Positions 8,512 to 17,802 of a stretch of DNA of 64,000 nucleotides are shown one piece after another (within the stretch, counting starts at the first letter, position 1; each line of letters begins with the position of its first letter). Origin of the DNA: Verrucomicrobiota bacterium (GTDB lineage Bacteria > Verrucomicrobiota > Verrucomicrobiia > Verrucomicrobiales > Akkermansiaceae); assembly GCA_017301995.1 (NCBI GenBank), contig JAFLEH010000015.1, positions 62,001-126,000 on the forward strand, written 5' to 3'. The position numbers were made by a program, and so were the translations under genes. The notes under the pieces are model-generated. The model was not told where the DNA came from and ran no database searches. It was given only the letters and a program-made list of their open reading frames with translations.

Positions 8512-10080
8512 ATGAGCACCAAGGGAACCATAGCCGATGTTGCGAGAAATCTCCTCTCGGGGTGGGTCGCGATCGCCACCAAGGGCGGCATCGCGCTGGT
8601 GATGGTGCCGTTTTTGCTGAACCATCTGGGCACGCAGGCTTACGGCTTGATTTGCCTGCTGTTGGTGATAGTCGGCCTTTCCACCATTGCCGATTTTGGC
8701 TTGCGTGCCGCGCTGATCCGCGAACTGTCGGAGCGGGTCGCCAAGAAAGATGCCGACGGTTTTCGTGAGATTTCCTCAACGGCATTGGCCTTATACCTCT
8801 GCATCGCGGTGGTGGTGGGGGCTGCCGGGTTCGTATTGGCACCGTGGCTGGTAGAGGTGTTCAAGGTGGGGGGGGATTTGCGGTCGATTGCGATTTGGCT
8901 GTTCCGCACCTACAGCGTGCTTGCCCTCATTGTAAGTTTGATCACTCCTGTCTTTGCGGCCGGTCTCACCAGCTTCATGCGCTTTGATGTGGTAGAGGGT
9001 GTTGGAGCCGGCAGTGCGATCGTTTCCGGGCTGCTGTTGTTCGCGCTGGTGCCCATTCTGCCGGTCTCGCCGTTGATCACATGGGCCGCGATCACCCTGT
9101 TTGAAATGGTGCTGGGCACGGCGGTGAGATACCTGTTTTACCGCAAATGCTGCTTCGGCGGAAAGCTGGCTTTGCACCATATCAAGCCGGCCCGTCTGAA
9201 GCCGTTGCTGAGCCTCGGCTGGAAGACCTATCTGCTACAGATGGCCCATTTGATGACCAACTATGCCAATCCCCTCGTGCTGTCGGGTTTTCTCGGCACC
9301 TCGGCGGTGGCCCTGTTCAAGTCCGCCTCCCGGGTGTCGGAGGTTCTGAACCCGGTGGTTTCAATCCTCTCTTTTCAGTTGATTCCGCTGACCACCCGCT
9401 ATCATGTCCAGGGCCAGAATGATACGCAGTGCCAACTTTGCCTTGTCGGCTCGCGTTTCACGATGTTGCTTGGTTCCTTGATGGTCGCCGGGATGTTCGT
9501 CTTCGCAGAGCCCTTCTGCCGCCTCTGGTTGTCCAATAGTCTCGGGGATGACTATCTGATTGTAGTCCACATCATGCAGATGGTTGCCGTTGTGGATTTC
9601 ACCACCTTCGCGCGTGGAACCCAATTCCCGGTTTTGCTGGGGATGAACCGCCTCGGCATCCTGATGTGGGTGTACATCCCCACGGCGATCATCAGTCTCC
9701 TGCTCTCGATCTATCTGGTCGGCTTTACTTCGCTCGGGATCAACGGGGTGCTGTACCCAACCATCGGCCTTGCCCTCATCCGCGTTCCGCTAATCACCTG
9801 GCATGTCAGCCGCCTGCTTGGTATATCCCTCCGCCGCACCCTGCGGGAGGCTTATGCGGCTCCGTTTGCGTGCCTTGTTCTCACCCTGCTCGCGGCGTAC
9901 GGATTTTCGACCGCCTTCGTCTGCCATACCTGGCTCACCCTCTGTCTTGCCACAGGAGCCACGACTCTTGTTTGGAGCGTGCTTTTCATTCTGATCGGCG
10001 TAACCCGGGACGAGCGGCTGATCATCGGGAATTTCGTCAGCAAGTGGCGGGCCCACTTGAACCGTGGTAGGGTCGCTTGA
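8512..10080 (+). CDS. Polysaccharide flippase (Wzx-like, MOP superfamily)
   Basis: The 522-aa product has about 12-14 transmembrane segments and an N-terminal region typical of oligosaccharide flippases (ARNLLSGWVAIATKGGIAL, then VPFLLNHLGTQAYGL, DFGLRAALIRELSE). It should move the undecaprenyl-diphosphate-linked repeat unit across the inner membrane. Its place directly after a polymerase-like gene supports a Wzx/Wzy pathway. The ATG at 8512 follows a short direct repeat with no good Shine-Dalgarno, which is not unusual for this phylum. Confidence 0.85.
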   Translation: MSTKGTIADVARNLLSGWVAIATKGGIALVMVPFLLNHLGTQAYGLICLLLVIVGLSTIADFGLRAALIRELSERVAKKDADGFREISSTALALYLCIAVVVGAAGFVLAPWLVEVFKVGGDLRSIAIWLFRTYSVLALIVSLITPVFAAGLTSFMRFDVVEGVGAGSAIVSGLLLFALVPILPVSPLITWAAITLFEMVLGTAVRYLFYRKCCFGGKLALHHIKPARLKPLLSLGWKTYLLQMAHLMTNYANPLVLSGFLGTSAVALFKSASRVSEVLNPVVSILSFQLIPLTTRYHVQGQNDTQCQLCLVGSRFTMLLGSLMVAGMFVFAEPFCRLWLSNSLGDDYLIVVHIMQMVAVVDFTTFARGTQFPVLLGMNRLGILMWVYIPTAIISLLLSIYLVGFTSLGINGVLYPTIGLALIRVPLITWHVSRLLGISLRRTLREAYAAPFACLVLTLLAAYGFSTAFVCHTWLTLCLATGATTLVWSVLFILIGVTRDERLIIGNFVSKWRAHLNRGRVA

Positions 10081-10139
10081 GCAAACCGGAATCCCGGGCG
10101 GGTGGCTTCAATACACGGATTTCATGTCCTTCCTACTGA

Positions 10140-10290
10140 CGAGCGCTTTGCATTGGCGAAAGAATTCGCTCGGTGTTCAATCTCTCTCGCTCTTCTGCCC
10201 TTCGCGCGTTGCCCGAGGACGAGAGATGGGACCGGAACGCACCGTCCATTTATCTCTTGCCGAAACACCGGAAAACCGACACCTCGGCTT
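10140..10290. repeat. Decayed octamer-repeat element, copy C
   Basis: The stretch contains words of the octamer-element core in inverted order (CTCTCGCTCTTC, GGACCGGAACGCACCGTCC) and a GAAACACC word, but no array. I read it as a degraded relative of the copies at 8222 and 17619. It is followed at 10304-10331 by one end of a GGTAGGGC element (palindrome GTGGC-GAGGCC-GCCAC, then GCCCTACC). Confidence 0.45.
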
Positions 10291-10361
10291 CAAGGCCAGT
10301 TACGACGTGGCGAGGCCGCCACGCCCTACCGGTTGCGATTAGCCCCTAGCCCCTCACCATC

Positions 10362-12011
10362 ATGACTACCCCCTCTGCCCAATCCGTCAGCCCCTCCGGG
10401 GACTCGTTTCCGTTGCCGTGTGATTCCGATTACGCCGCTGAGTTCGAGCGCATGAACGCACTTGCCGAACAAGCCCGTGCCGAGGGCAGGGAGATCGTCG
10501 TCGTCATGGGCGTCGGCTTTGTCGGCGCGGTAATGGCCGCGATTGTGGCCGACACCGTGGACCGCGAGACCGGCAAGCCGAGCAAGTTCGTGATCGGCTG
10601 CCAGCGACCAAGTTCACGTAGCTACTGGAAAATTCCGCTGCTCAACCGTGGCGAGGCACCGGTGAAGGCGGAAGACCCTGAGGTCGATCCGATGATTGCC
10701 CGCTGCGTGCTGGATAAGAAGACGCTGGTGGCCACCTACAACAGCGACGTACTCGGTTTGGCCGATTGTGTGGTGGTGGATGTCCAGTGCGACTACCTCA
10801 AGCACGACCTCGGCAACCTGGAAAACGGCTCCACCGACATGGCGGCGCTGGAGGCCACCATCAAGACGATCGGACAGAAAATCCGCCCGGAATGCTTGGT
10901 GTTGATCGAGACCACGGTGGCACCGGGGACCACCGAGTTTGTGGCGTTCCCGATTCTGAAAAAGGCGTTTGCCAAGCGTGGGATTGCCGCCGAGCCGCTG
11001 CTGGCACATAGCTACGAACGGGTGATGCCGGGCAGGAACTATGTGTCGTCGATCCGGGATTTCTGGAGAGTTTGCTCCGGCTGCACCGAGGAGGCAAAGC
11101 AACGGGTCGAGAAGTTTCTCCACGAGGTGCTCAATACCACCGAGTATCCGCTCACGGTGATGGATCGTCCCATTGAGTCGGAGACCGCCAAGATTGTCGA
11201 GAACTCATATCGCGCCACCCTATTGGCTTTCCTGGACGAATGGAGCCTGTTTGCGGAGCGGAATGGGGTCGATTTGCTCAAGGTGGTCGATGCGATCAAG
11301 GTGCGTCCGACCCACAGCAACATGATATTTCCGGGGCCCGGCATCGGTGGCTATTGCCTGCCGAAGGATGGCGGTTTGGGGCGCTGGGCCTACAAACACA
11401 TTCTCGGTTTCAATGACGACATCTTCAAGATCACGAGTGCCGCAATCAACATCAACGATACCCGCGCCCTGCATGTGGCGGAACTGACCCGCGACGCGCT
11501 GCGCAACATGGGCCGTCCGCTTTACGCGGCACCCATTTTGCTGTGTGGCGCGAGCTACCGAGAGGATGTCGGCGACACCCGCTACAGCGGTTCGGAACTT
11601 GTGGTCCGCAAGCTCACCGAGATGGGTGCCGACATGCGGGTCCACGATCCCTATGTCGATCACTGGTATGAACTGGAATCCCAGGACAGCTACCCGGCAC
11701 CGGGACACTCGCTGTCCCGATTCTTCCGCAATCAGGACGAGTTGGCCCATGTCAGGGTCAGTAAGGATTTGACGGCATCCTTGTCCGGCGTGGCCGCTGT
11801 GATCCTCGCCGTCCGCCACTCGGAATACCTCCAGCTTGATCCGGAAGAGGTCGTTCGCGCTGCCGGTGGGCCGATTGCGGTAATCGATTGCTTCGGCATC
11901 CTTGACGATGCCCGCATCACCCGCTACCTAGAGTTTGGCTGCGAGGTGAAGGCGCTGGGGCGGGGGCATATCAAGCGTCTGAAGGAGGCGGTAAGCTCGG
12001 AGCGCGGGTAG
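10362..12011 (+). CDS. wecC: UDP-sugar 6-dehydrogenase (UDP-ManNAc dehydrogenase type)
   Basis: The 549-aa product belongs to the UDP-glucose/GDP-mannose dehydrogenase family, which oxidises C6 of a nucleotide sugar to a uronic acid using two NAD+. G50-V-G52-F-V-G55 is the NAD loop; ETTVAPGTTE follows the first domain; PIESETAKIVENSYRA lies in the central helix; and GIGGYCLPKD near residue 332 holds the catalytic cysteine. With the UDP-GlcNAc 2-epimerase at 13065 the likely product is UDP-ManNAcA. It is longer than usual (about 420 aa) because of a 40-residue N-terminal extension and insertions in the first domain. The stop codon lies in a GGTAGGGC repeat end. The UDP-GlcA alternative is not excluded. 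Confidence 0.8.
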   Translation: MTTPSAQSVSPSGDSFPLPCDSDYAAEFERMNALAEQARAEGREIVVVMGVGFVGAVMAAIVADTVDRETGKPSKFVIGCQRPSSRSYWKIPLLNRGEAPVKAEDPEVDPMIARCVLDKKTLVATYNSDVLGLADCVVVDVQCDYLKHDLGNLENGSTDMAALEATIKTIGQKIRPECLVLIETTVAPGTTEFVAFPILKKAFAKRGIAAEPLLAHSYERVMPGRNYVSSIRDFWRVCSGCTEEAKQRVEKFLHEVLNTTEYPLTVMDRPIESETAKIVENSYRATLLAFLDEWSLFAERNGVDLLKVVDAIKVRPTHSNMIFPGPGIGGYCLPKDGGLGRWAYKHILGFNDDIFKITSAAININDTRALHVAELTRDALRNMGRPLYAAPILLCGASYREDVGDTRYSGSELVVRKLTEMGADMRVHDPYVDHWYELESQDSYPAPGHSLSRFFRNQDELAHVRVSKDLTASLSGVAAVILAVRHSEYLQLDPEEVVRAAGGPIAVIDCFGILDDARITRYLEFGCEVKALGRGHIKRLKEAVSSERG

Positions 12012-12130
12012 GGCGTGGCGGACTCGCCGCGCCGTCGCTGGCCCCGAGGCTGGGATGCTTCTGAAAAATCGCGAAGCTACCGGTTCTTTAGCACCATCGA
12101 AACACCAAAACACCCAACATCTCTCGCTCT
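12009..12130. repeat. REP-like end plus decayed octamer element, copy D
   Basis: GTAGGGC followed by the palindrome GGCGTGGCGG-ACT-CGCCGCGCC lies at 12009-12036 and supplies the stop codon of the preceding gene. At 12070-12115 are words of the octamer core (GCGAAGCTACCGGTTCT, compare GCGCAAAGCTACCGTTTCT at 8330) and two ACACC units. Neither element is complete. Confidence 0.5.
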
Positions 12131-12212
12131 TGTAATCCCTCCTTCACCCCCTAATCCGCACCTGTCGTAAAATCAATTTTTCCAGCAATTAACAACCAAA
12201 CATACTTAAACA

Positions 12213-12935
12213 ATGAGATCCAAAATAGTCGGCAAATTTAGGAAATTGGCAAAAAGTGTCATGAATCGCCATTACACAAGCGCGGCATGCAAGTATGAGT
12301 ATAATTCCCAGGTCTTCAGTAGATTCAACGAACGACCCATTGAGTACGGCTTTGTTTTCAGAAAGCTGGGGGAGCTATACCCGAAAACCGTACTCGATGT
12401 AGGCACAGGAACCACCGCGCTTCCCCACCTGATAAGAAACTGTGGTTTTTTGGTCACGGCAACGGACAATATACGTGATTACTGGCAAGATGGGATGTTC
12501 AACCGGCACTTTCATGTTATTGATGACGATATCACCAAAAGCACACTTTCGAAAAAGTTCGACCTGATTACCTGCATCAGCGTGCTTGAGCATATTGTCG
12601 AAGCAGACCAGGCTGTTAAAAACATGTTGGGTCTGTTAAACGAGAAGGGTCACCTGTTGCTGACATTTCCATACAATGAAGATCATTATGTAAAGAATGT
12701 TTATGAATTGCCCGGCTCCAGTTACGGCCAAGGCAATCCATTTATAACGCAATCATATTCCCGGAGCAACATTGAAAAATGGCTCAGCCTGAATGGAGGC
12801 AAGCTTGTTGATCAGGAATATTGGCAGTTTTGGGACGGAGAACTTTGGACTGTTGGAAATCAAATAATACCACCCAGAAAAGTCAGCGCGGGAGAGAAGC
12901 ACCAGCTCACATGCATACATATTCAAAGAGACTGA
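12213..12935 (+). CDS. Class I SAM-dependent methyltransferase
   Basis: The 240-aa product has a Rossmann methyltransferase fold: motif I VLDVGTGTTALP near residues 55-66, an acidic ribose-binding residue after ATDN, DLITCISVLEHI as the post-I/II strand, and LLTFPYNE later. It probably methylates a sugar or a lipid-linked glycan; the acceptor is unknown. The gene is AT-rich compared with the dehydrogenase before and the epimerase after it, pointing to separate acquisition. The ATG at 12213 follows an A/T-rich leader, and no operon overlap exists on either side. Confidence 0.78.
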   Translation: MRSKIVGKFRKLAKSVMNRHYTSAACKYEYNSQVFSRFNERPIEYGFVFRKLGELYPKTVLDVGTGTTALPHLIRNCGFLVTATDNIRDYWQDGMFNRHFHVIDDDITKSTLSKKFDLITCISVLEHIVEADQAVKNMLGLLNEKGHLLLTFPYNEDHYVKNVYELPGSSYGQGNPFITQSYSRSNIEKWLSLNGGKLVDQEYWQFWDGELWTVGNQIIPPRKVSAGEKHQLTCIHIQRD

Positions 12936-13064
12936 CTCATCTCTCATCTCTTTGGCTATCCGAACACCTTTTCAACCCTTGTTCCCCGCCTGTCGGATCC
13001 GGCGCGCGGTGCAGCCGCAACCGGAATGCCGGGCGAAAGCCCAGCAACTGCGACAACGACCAAA

Positions 13065-14174
13065 ATGCAAATGATCCACCTTATAGCCGGTGCCAGGCCC
13101 AATTTCATGAAAATCGCCCCGTTGGTCCGTGCCATGGACCGGCGGAAGGACGAGATCAGCTATCGTATCGTCCATACCGGCCAGCACTATGATCACGCGA
13201 TGAGCGATGTGTTTTTCGCCGAATTGGGCATTCCCGTGCCGGACTATCATCTCGGCTGCGGAGGCGGTAGCCACGCCGAGCAGACCGCCAAGATCATGGT
13301 GGCCTACGAAAAGCTTTGCCTGAAGGACCGACCGGACATCGTGGTCGTGGTGGGCGATGTGAATTCCACGCTCGCCTGCGCGATTGTCGCCAAGAAGCTG
13401 CACATCGTGGCGGCCCATGTGGAGGCCGGGCTGCGCAGCGGCGACCGCACCATGCCCGAGGAAATCAACCGCTTGGTCACGGACGCAATTTCGGATTTGT
13501 ATTTCGTCACCGAGCCGAGCGGCGTTGAACACCTGCGACGCGAGGGCCAATCGTCGGAAGCAATCCATTTCGTCGGGCATGTGATGGTGGACAACGTGAT
13601 GTTCCAGCGGGACAAGCTGGAGCGGGAACCTTTGGTGGAAGGTCATTCCATCGCTTACAAAGCGGCGCATCCCCGCTACGGGGTGGTGACGATGCATCGT
13701 CCTTCCAATGTGGATGATCCGGAGGCACTCGCCCGGCTTACCGGCGTGCTTCGCGAGATATCGCAAGGCCTGCCTCTGGCCTTTTCGGTTCACCCGCGGA
13801 CCCGGCAGAATATGGAGAGGTTCGGGATTGATCCCGGACCGGGGATTACGCTGTTGGAGCCGATGGCATATATGGATTTCCTGAATTTGTGGAAAGAAGC
13901 CGTGATGGTGTTGACCGACAGCGGCGGCTTGCAGGAGGAAACCACCGCATTGGGCGTCCCCTGCATCACCTTGCGCGAAAATACCGAACGGCCGATCACC
14001 ATCTCCGAGGGCACCAACATCCTGGCCGGGACAAAGCCGGAAGCGATCCTTGCCGCCGCCAACGGGATCCTGAATGGCAACACCAAGCAAGGAAGGCGGC
14101 CGGAGTTATGGGATGGCAAGGCGGCAGAGCGGATTGTGGAGGTGTTGGTCGGCCGTGGCGTGAGTTGCTCCTGA
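13065..14174 (+). CDS. wecB: UDP-N-acetylglucosamine 2-epimerase, non-hydrolysing
   Basis: The 369-aa product (family about 370-380) interconverts UDP-GlcNAc and UDP-ManNAc in the cytoplasm. Landmarks are HLIAGARPNFMKIAPL at the N-terminus, IVHTGQHYD, VVVGDVNSTLA, HVEAGLRSGDRTMPEE with the conserved acidic pair, GVVTMHRPSNVDD, and LTDSGGLQEETTALG in the UDP-binding C-terminal half. Together with the dehydrogenase at 10362 it completes UDP-ManNAcA synthesis. ATG codons at 13065 and 13071 are both plausible. A second 2-epimerase at 19532 is of the CapG type and is not a close copy. Confidence 0.9.
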   Translation: MQMIHLIAGARPNFMKIAPLVRAMDRRKDEISYRIVHTGQHYDHAMSDVFFAELGIPVPDYHLGCGGGSHAEQTAKIMVAYEKLCLKDRPDIVVVVGDVNSTLACAIVAKKLHIVAAHVEAGLRSGDRTMPEEINRLVTDAISDLYFVTEPSGVEHLRREGQSSEAIHFVGHVMVDNVMFQRDKLEREPLVEGHSIAYKAAHPRYGVVTMHRPSNVDDPEALARLTGVLREISQGLPLAFSVHPRTRQNMERFGIDPGPGITLLEPMAYMDFLNLWKEAVMVLTDSGGLQEETTALGVPCITLRENTERPITISEGTNILAGTKPEAILAAANGILNGNTKQGRRPELWDGKAAERIVEVLVGRGVSCS

Positions 14175-14271
14175 TAAGACATTGACATGACACGAGGATT
14201 CTCATATCGACCCGGACCAAACCCGACCTGGCGTCGCCAATGGTTCCAAGTACGCTACCGGATGTAAGCCA

Positions 14272-15303
14272 GTGACAGAACGAAACAGCGCATCGTTGTT
14301 GATTCAACAAGACAGACCTGCAAATCAGTTGAAGCGTCGGATTTCCTCAATTGATGTCGCTGCAGGTCTTACCATCATTCTTGTAGTGATCGGTCACTTG
14401 CAATTTCTTGACAGTGAAATCGTCTGGTATTCGAGGCTGCGTGCCTTTATTTACCAATTCCACATGCAGGTGTTCTTCTTTCTTGCGGGTTTTTTGTTTT
14501 TCTACACAAAGGATATTGAGTCTCCCGCATACCGGCACTGGAGTTTTGTTTTGGGCAAAGTTCGCAAGTTCGGGAAGCCGTTCATATTTTTCTCCCTGTT
14601 CTTCTATGGAATGGAGTGGGCCTTGGCCGACAACAAGTCGGCATTTATTGCTAGATGGAAGACAGATGTCTACCAGCAATTGTTCGTGCCGTATATGGCA
14701 TATCCGGGCTTTCTCTGGTTTATTTATGTTCTTTTGATGTTCTATGCCGTTGTGCCGTTGTTGGCACGCTTCCTTCCGCGTCGTTGGCATTGGCTGCTTC
14801 TTGCTGTGGGACTTTTTCTGCCGTATTTCGTTACCACCCCGCTTCTCTGTCTGAATTTCTTTGCCAAACATTTTCTGTTTTTCGTGTGTGGCATGCTGTA
14901 CTGTCGCCACAAGAACAATGTTGACCTACATATCTCTCGTTGGGGGTGGCTTTTCTTGGTCGCGATGGGTGGATGGCTGGTATGGGCTCTTTGTGGAGGA
15001 TTTCGGCTTCCAACCTGGGTGGCGGTCGTGGCCGTGCCGGCAATGATGAAGGTTTCGAGTCGGTTTGCCGGGAGCGCATTTCTTCAGCGTGCCGGGAGGA
15101 CCTCGTTCGCGATCTATCTCCAAAACATGACAATTATCGGCGGGATTTATGTGATTTTGACACGGGTCTTGCATCTTGACGCATCAACATTGAAGTGGTG
15201 CATGCCGCTGTTCGTCGCTGCCGCCGTCGGATTGCCTCTTGTGCTTGAACAACTGCTTCCCCGGAGATGGAGATTGTCACGGGAAATTCTCGGATATCAG
15301 TAA
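14272..15303 (+). CDS. Membrane O-acyltransferase (acyltransferase 3 family)
   Basis: The 343-aa product has about ten transmembrane helices and the acyltransferase-3 opening: ISSIDVAAGLTIILVVIGH with the conserved His after helix 1, then YQFHMQVFFFLAGFLFF. Such proteins acetylate sugars of surface polysaccharides, moving the acyl group across the membrane. The start used is GTG at 14272; later start codons before ISSIDV are possible since residues 1-22 lack family similarity. Fairly GC-moderate gene between two glycan genes. Confidence 0.82.
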   Translation: MTERNSASLLIQQDRPANQLKRRISSIDVAAGLTIILVVIGHLQFLDSEIVWYSRLRAFIYQFHMQVFFFLAGFLFFYTKDIESPAYRHWSFVLGKVRKFGKPFIFFSLFFYGMEWALADNKSAFIARWKTDVYQQLFVPYMAYPGFLWFIYVLLMFYAVVPLLARFLPRRWHWLLLAVGLFLPYFVTTPLLCLNFFAKHFLFFVCGMLYCRHKNNVDLHISRWGWLFLVAMGGWLVWALCGGFRLPTWVAVVAVPAMMKVSSRFAGSAFLQRAGRTSFAIYLQNMTIIGGIYVILTRVLHLDASTLKWCMPLFVAAAVGLPLVLEQLLPRRWRLSREILGYQ

Positions 15304-15407
15304 TTTGGCGGGTCCGTCCCGTCGGCGAACTGGGATTTCAAACTTCTGATTCACATGGCTAATGGCGCTCATAATCAGTCATACTACATACATACAACTT
15401 AGAGCGA

Positions 15408-16502
15408 ATGAAAATATGCTTTGTTTTCTCCGGTGAGCTAAAATACCGGCAGCGGATGTTCAAGCAGATCAGGGCCCTGCAGGAGGCCGGAGCCGAATGC
15501 TCGCTGATTCATGGATGGTCGGAAGCCGCGATGCCGGACTATTCCGAGTATGCGTTCCGGGTGACGCCCTATCGGGTGATCTTTGAGAAGTCAAAGATCC
15601 TGACAATAGCCACCGTCTTGAAATTCAACTTTTTTGCCGCAAAGGTAATAGCCGCTGAGGCGCCTGATGCTGTCGTTTGTTGTGGTTTGAGCAATGCGTT
15701 GGGCGGTGCCATTGCCAAGCGCAACGCGAAGTCGGTGAAATTTGTTTTTGACAGCAATGAACTCACCTTGGAAATGCTATCGGGAGTCAAAAAGCTGGTG
15801 TTCGGGCGGTTTCAATGGTTTGCCCTCAAGCATGCGGACGTTGTCATGCATGCGGAACGGCACCGTTTGGAGTACTTTGAACAACGGTATCCGAGCAGAG
15901 CGAATTCGTTCTTGCTGGAGAACTTGCCCTATTACCGGGAATGCTGCCCCGAGAGACCGTCAGAGACCCGCCGCTTCGTCTATTTCGGCTTGCTGATACC
16001 GGATAGGCATATCGAGGAACTTATTGAGGCATTTGCGGGGCTGCGCGATGATGGCATTACACTGGACATTATCGGATTTGGTGAGAAAAAATACGAGCAG
16101 GTTCTGCAACGGCTATGCGATGAAAACCCACGCCGGAATGTTCGGATTCTCCCGCCGGTGGCTGCGTCGAGGGTTCATGAGAACCTTGCAGAATACGATG
16201 TGGGGTTCGCATTCTACCAAAATACGAATCTGAACAATTATTACTGTGCTCCAACCAAGATCTACGATTACATCCAGATGGGGATGCCCGTAATTTCGAA
16301 TGACTTTCCCGGAGTGGTTGATATCGTGGAGAAGAACAACGCCGGGGTGTGCATTTCATCGGTGACGCCGGAGAACATCCGCGATGCCATCACCCGGATA
16401 GTCGATCATAGGATCGCCAACAACATCACCCCCTCGTTGCGCAGGAGGTATTCTTGGGAGAGCCAGTGTGCGGCCTATCTGCGGATTTTCGGAATCGGAT
16501 AG
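15408..16502 (+). CDS. Glycosyltransferase, GT4-like
   Basis: The 364-aa product begins MKICFVFSGELKYRQRMFKQIRALQ and has a C-terminal donor domain with FVYFGLLIPDRHIEELIEAF and FYQNTNLNNYYCAPTKIYDY, followed by MGMPVISNDFPG. The last stretch is the GT-B donor-contact helix. It is clearly paralogous to the protein at 26116, which has LYKNTNLNNYYCAPNKVYDY at the same place. It likely adds one residue of the repeat unit. The gene precedes the UDP-FucNAc genes, so FucNAc is a reasonable but unproven donor. Confidence 0.8.
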   Translation: MKICFVFSGELKYRQRMFKQIRALQEAGAECSLIHGWSEAAMPDYSEYAFRVTPYRVIFEKSKILTIATVLKFNFFAAKVIAAEAPDAVVCCGLSNALGGAIAKRNAKSVKFVFDSNELTLEMLSGVKKLVFGRFQWFALKHADVVMHAERHRLEYFEQRYPSRANSFLLENLPYYRECCPERPSETRRFVYFGLLIPDRHIEELIEAFAGLRDDGITLDIIGFGEKKYEQVLQRLCDENPRRNVRILPPVAASRVHENLAEYDVGFAFYQNTNLNNYYCAPTKIYDYIQMGMPVISNDFPGVVDIVEKNNAGVCISSVTPENIRDAITRIVDHRIANNITPSLRRRYSWESQCAAYLRIFGIG

Positions 16503-16568
16503 CCGCCGAACCCGCTGGGCGGATCAGTGTATTTGACTTTCCACCAACAAACGCAATTGCAAACAGCT

Positions 16569-17606
16569 ATGAAACAACGTACCTTATTAATCACGGGCGG
16601 AACAGGCTCGTTCGGCAACGCGGTCTTGCGCCGTTTCCTGGGAGACGATTCCTTCGGCGAAATCCGGATCCTTAGCAGGGATGAGAAGAAGCAGGATGAC
16701 ATGCGCCGCTTCTATCGGAACGAGAAGATCAAATACTACATTGGAAACACGCGCGACCAGCGCTCGGTCGATACGGCGATGCGCGGCGTGGACTTCGTGT
16801 TCCAGGCAGCGGCACTCAAGCAGGTGCCGTCGTGCGAGTTCTTTCCGATGGAGGCGGTGCATACCAATGTCACCGGATGCGAGAACGTGTTGGAAAGCGC
16901 GATGCGGCACGGGATCAAATCGGTGGTGGTGTTGAGTACCGACAAAGCCGTCTATCCGATCAACGCAATGGGGATGAGCAAAGCGCTGAGCGAGAAGATC
17001 ATGGTGGCGAAGAGCCGCAATCTCAATGGCACTGGCACGACATTCTGTGGCACCCGTTATGGCAATGTGATGGCCTCTCGGGGATCGGTCATACCGCTGT
17101 TCGTCGAGCAAATCAAGGCGGGGAAGCCCCTGAGCATTACCGATCCATCCATGACCCGGTTCATGATGACCTTGGATGACGCGGTGGAACTGGTTTGGTT
17201 CGCATTCAGCAATGCCAATAATGGCGATATGTTCGTGCAGAAGGCACCGGCGGCGACCGTCGAGGTTTTGGCACTCGCTCTGAAGGAACTCTACAATGCG
17301 AGCAATCCGGTTGCCGTGATCGGGACCAGGCACGGTGAGAAGCTTTACGAGACGCTGGTGAACCGCGAGGAAATGGCCATGGCAGAGGATCTTGGCGGCT
17401 ATTTCCGGATTCCCGCGGACACCCGGGACCTCAACTATGGCAAGTTCTTTACCGAAGGTGAGACCAATGTTTCGCAATCCGAGGATTACACCTCTCACAA
17501 CACACATCGGCTCGATGTGGCGGGAATGAAGGATCTGTTATTGAAGCTACCGATGATCCGGGCTGATATCCTGGGAGAGGACATTGGGCACATTTATGAG
17601 CCGTGA
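16569..17606 (+). CDS. capE: UDP-GlcNAc 4,6-dehydratase (5-inverting), CapE/WbjB type
   Basis: The 345-aa product is an extended SDR: TGGTGSFG (residues 9-16) binds the cofactor, LSRDEKKQDDMRR follows as in the CapE/WbjB/FlaA1 group, VFQAAALKQVPSCE is diagnostic, and the active-site region is STDKAVYPINAMGMSK. The usual YxxxK is MxxxK, as in CapE-like enzymes. It performs the first step from UDP-GlcNAc towards UDP-L-FucNAc. The ATG at 16569 fits family length; the frame is open from 16527. The CapF-like gene (18386) and CapG-like gene (19532) follow, completing the set. Confidence 0.9.
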   Translation: MKQRTLLITGGTGSFGNAVLRRFLGDDSFGEIRILSRDEKKQDDMRRFYRNEKIKYYIGNTRDQRSVDTAMRGVDFVFQAAALKQVPSCEFFPMEAVHTNVTGCENVLESAMRHGIKSVVVLSTDKAVYPINAMGMSKALSEKIMVAKSRNLNGTGTTFCGTRYGNVMASRGSVIPLFVEQIKAGKPLSITDPSMTRFMMTLDDAVELVWFAFSNANNGDMFVQKAPAATVEVLALALKELYNASNPVAVIGTRHGEKLYETLVNREEMAMAEDLGGYFRIPADTRDLNYGKFFTEGETNVSQSEDYTSHNTHRLDVAGMKDLLLKLPMIRADILGEDIGHIYEP

Positions 17607-17618
17607 TGGCCGGTCTAC

Positions 17619-17792
17619 CGGTGTTTCGGTGAACCAGTGTTTCGGTCATGCGAGAAGGTCGGTGCGTTTCGCACATTTCTCTCTCTGCAAATCGTCAAGC
17701 GAAAGAAGAGCGCCAAGCTACTGTTCCATTCTCCAACTGAAACACCGGTTCACTGAAACAGCGGTTCACTGAAACACCGAAACACTGGCTCA
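17619..17792. repeat. Octamer-repeat element, copy B (no gene)
   Basis: Left arm units are GGTGTTTC, GGTGAACC and AGTGTTTC. The core shares GGTCGGTGCGTTTCG and GCGAAAGAAGAGCGCC with copy A at 8222. The right arm carries five inverted octamers of the forms GAAACACC and GGTTCACT. It ends ten bases before the start codon at 17803, so it provides the whole leader of the downstream gene. Confidence 0.8.
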
Positions 17793-17802
17793 CCTGCCCC
17801 TC

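Noticed and set aside
16587..17507. 306-aa minus-strand frame opposite capE
   Set aside because: Shadow frame; the plus strand encodes a clear SDR enzyme.
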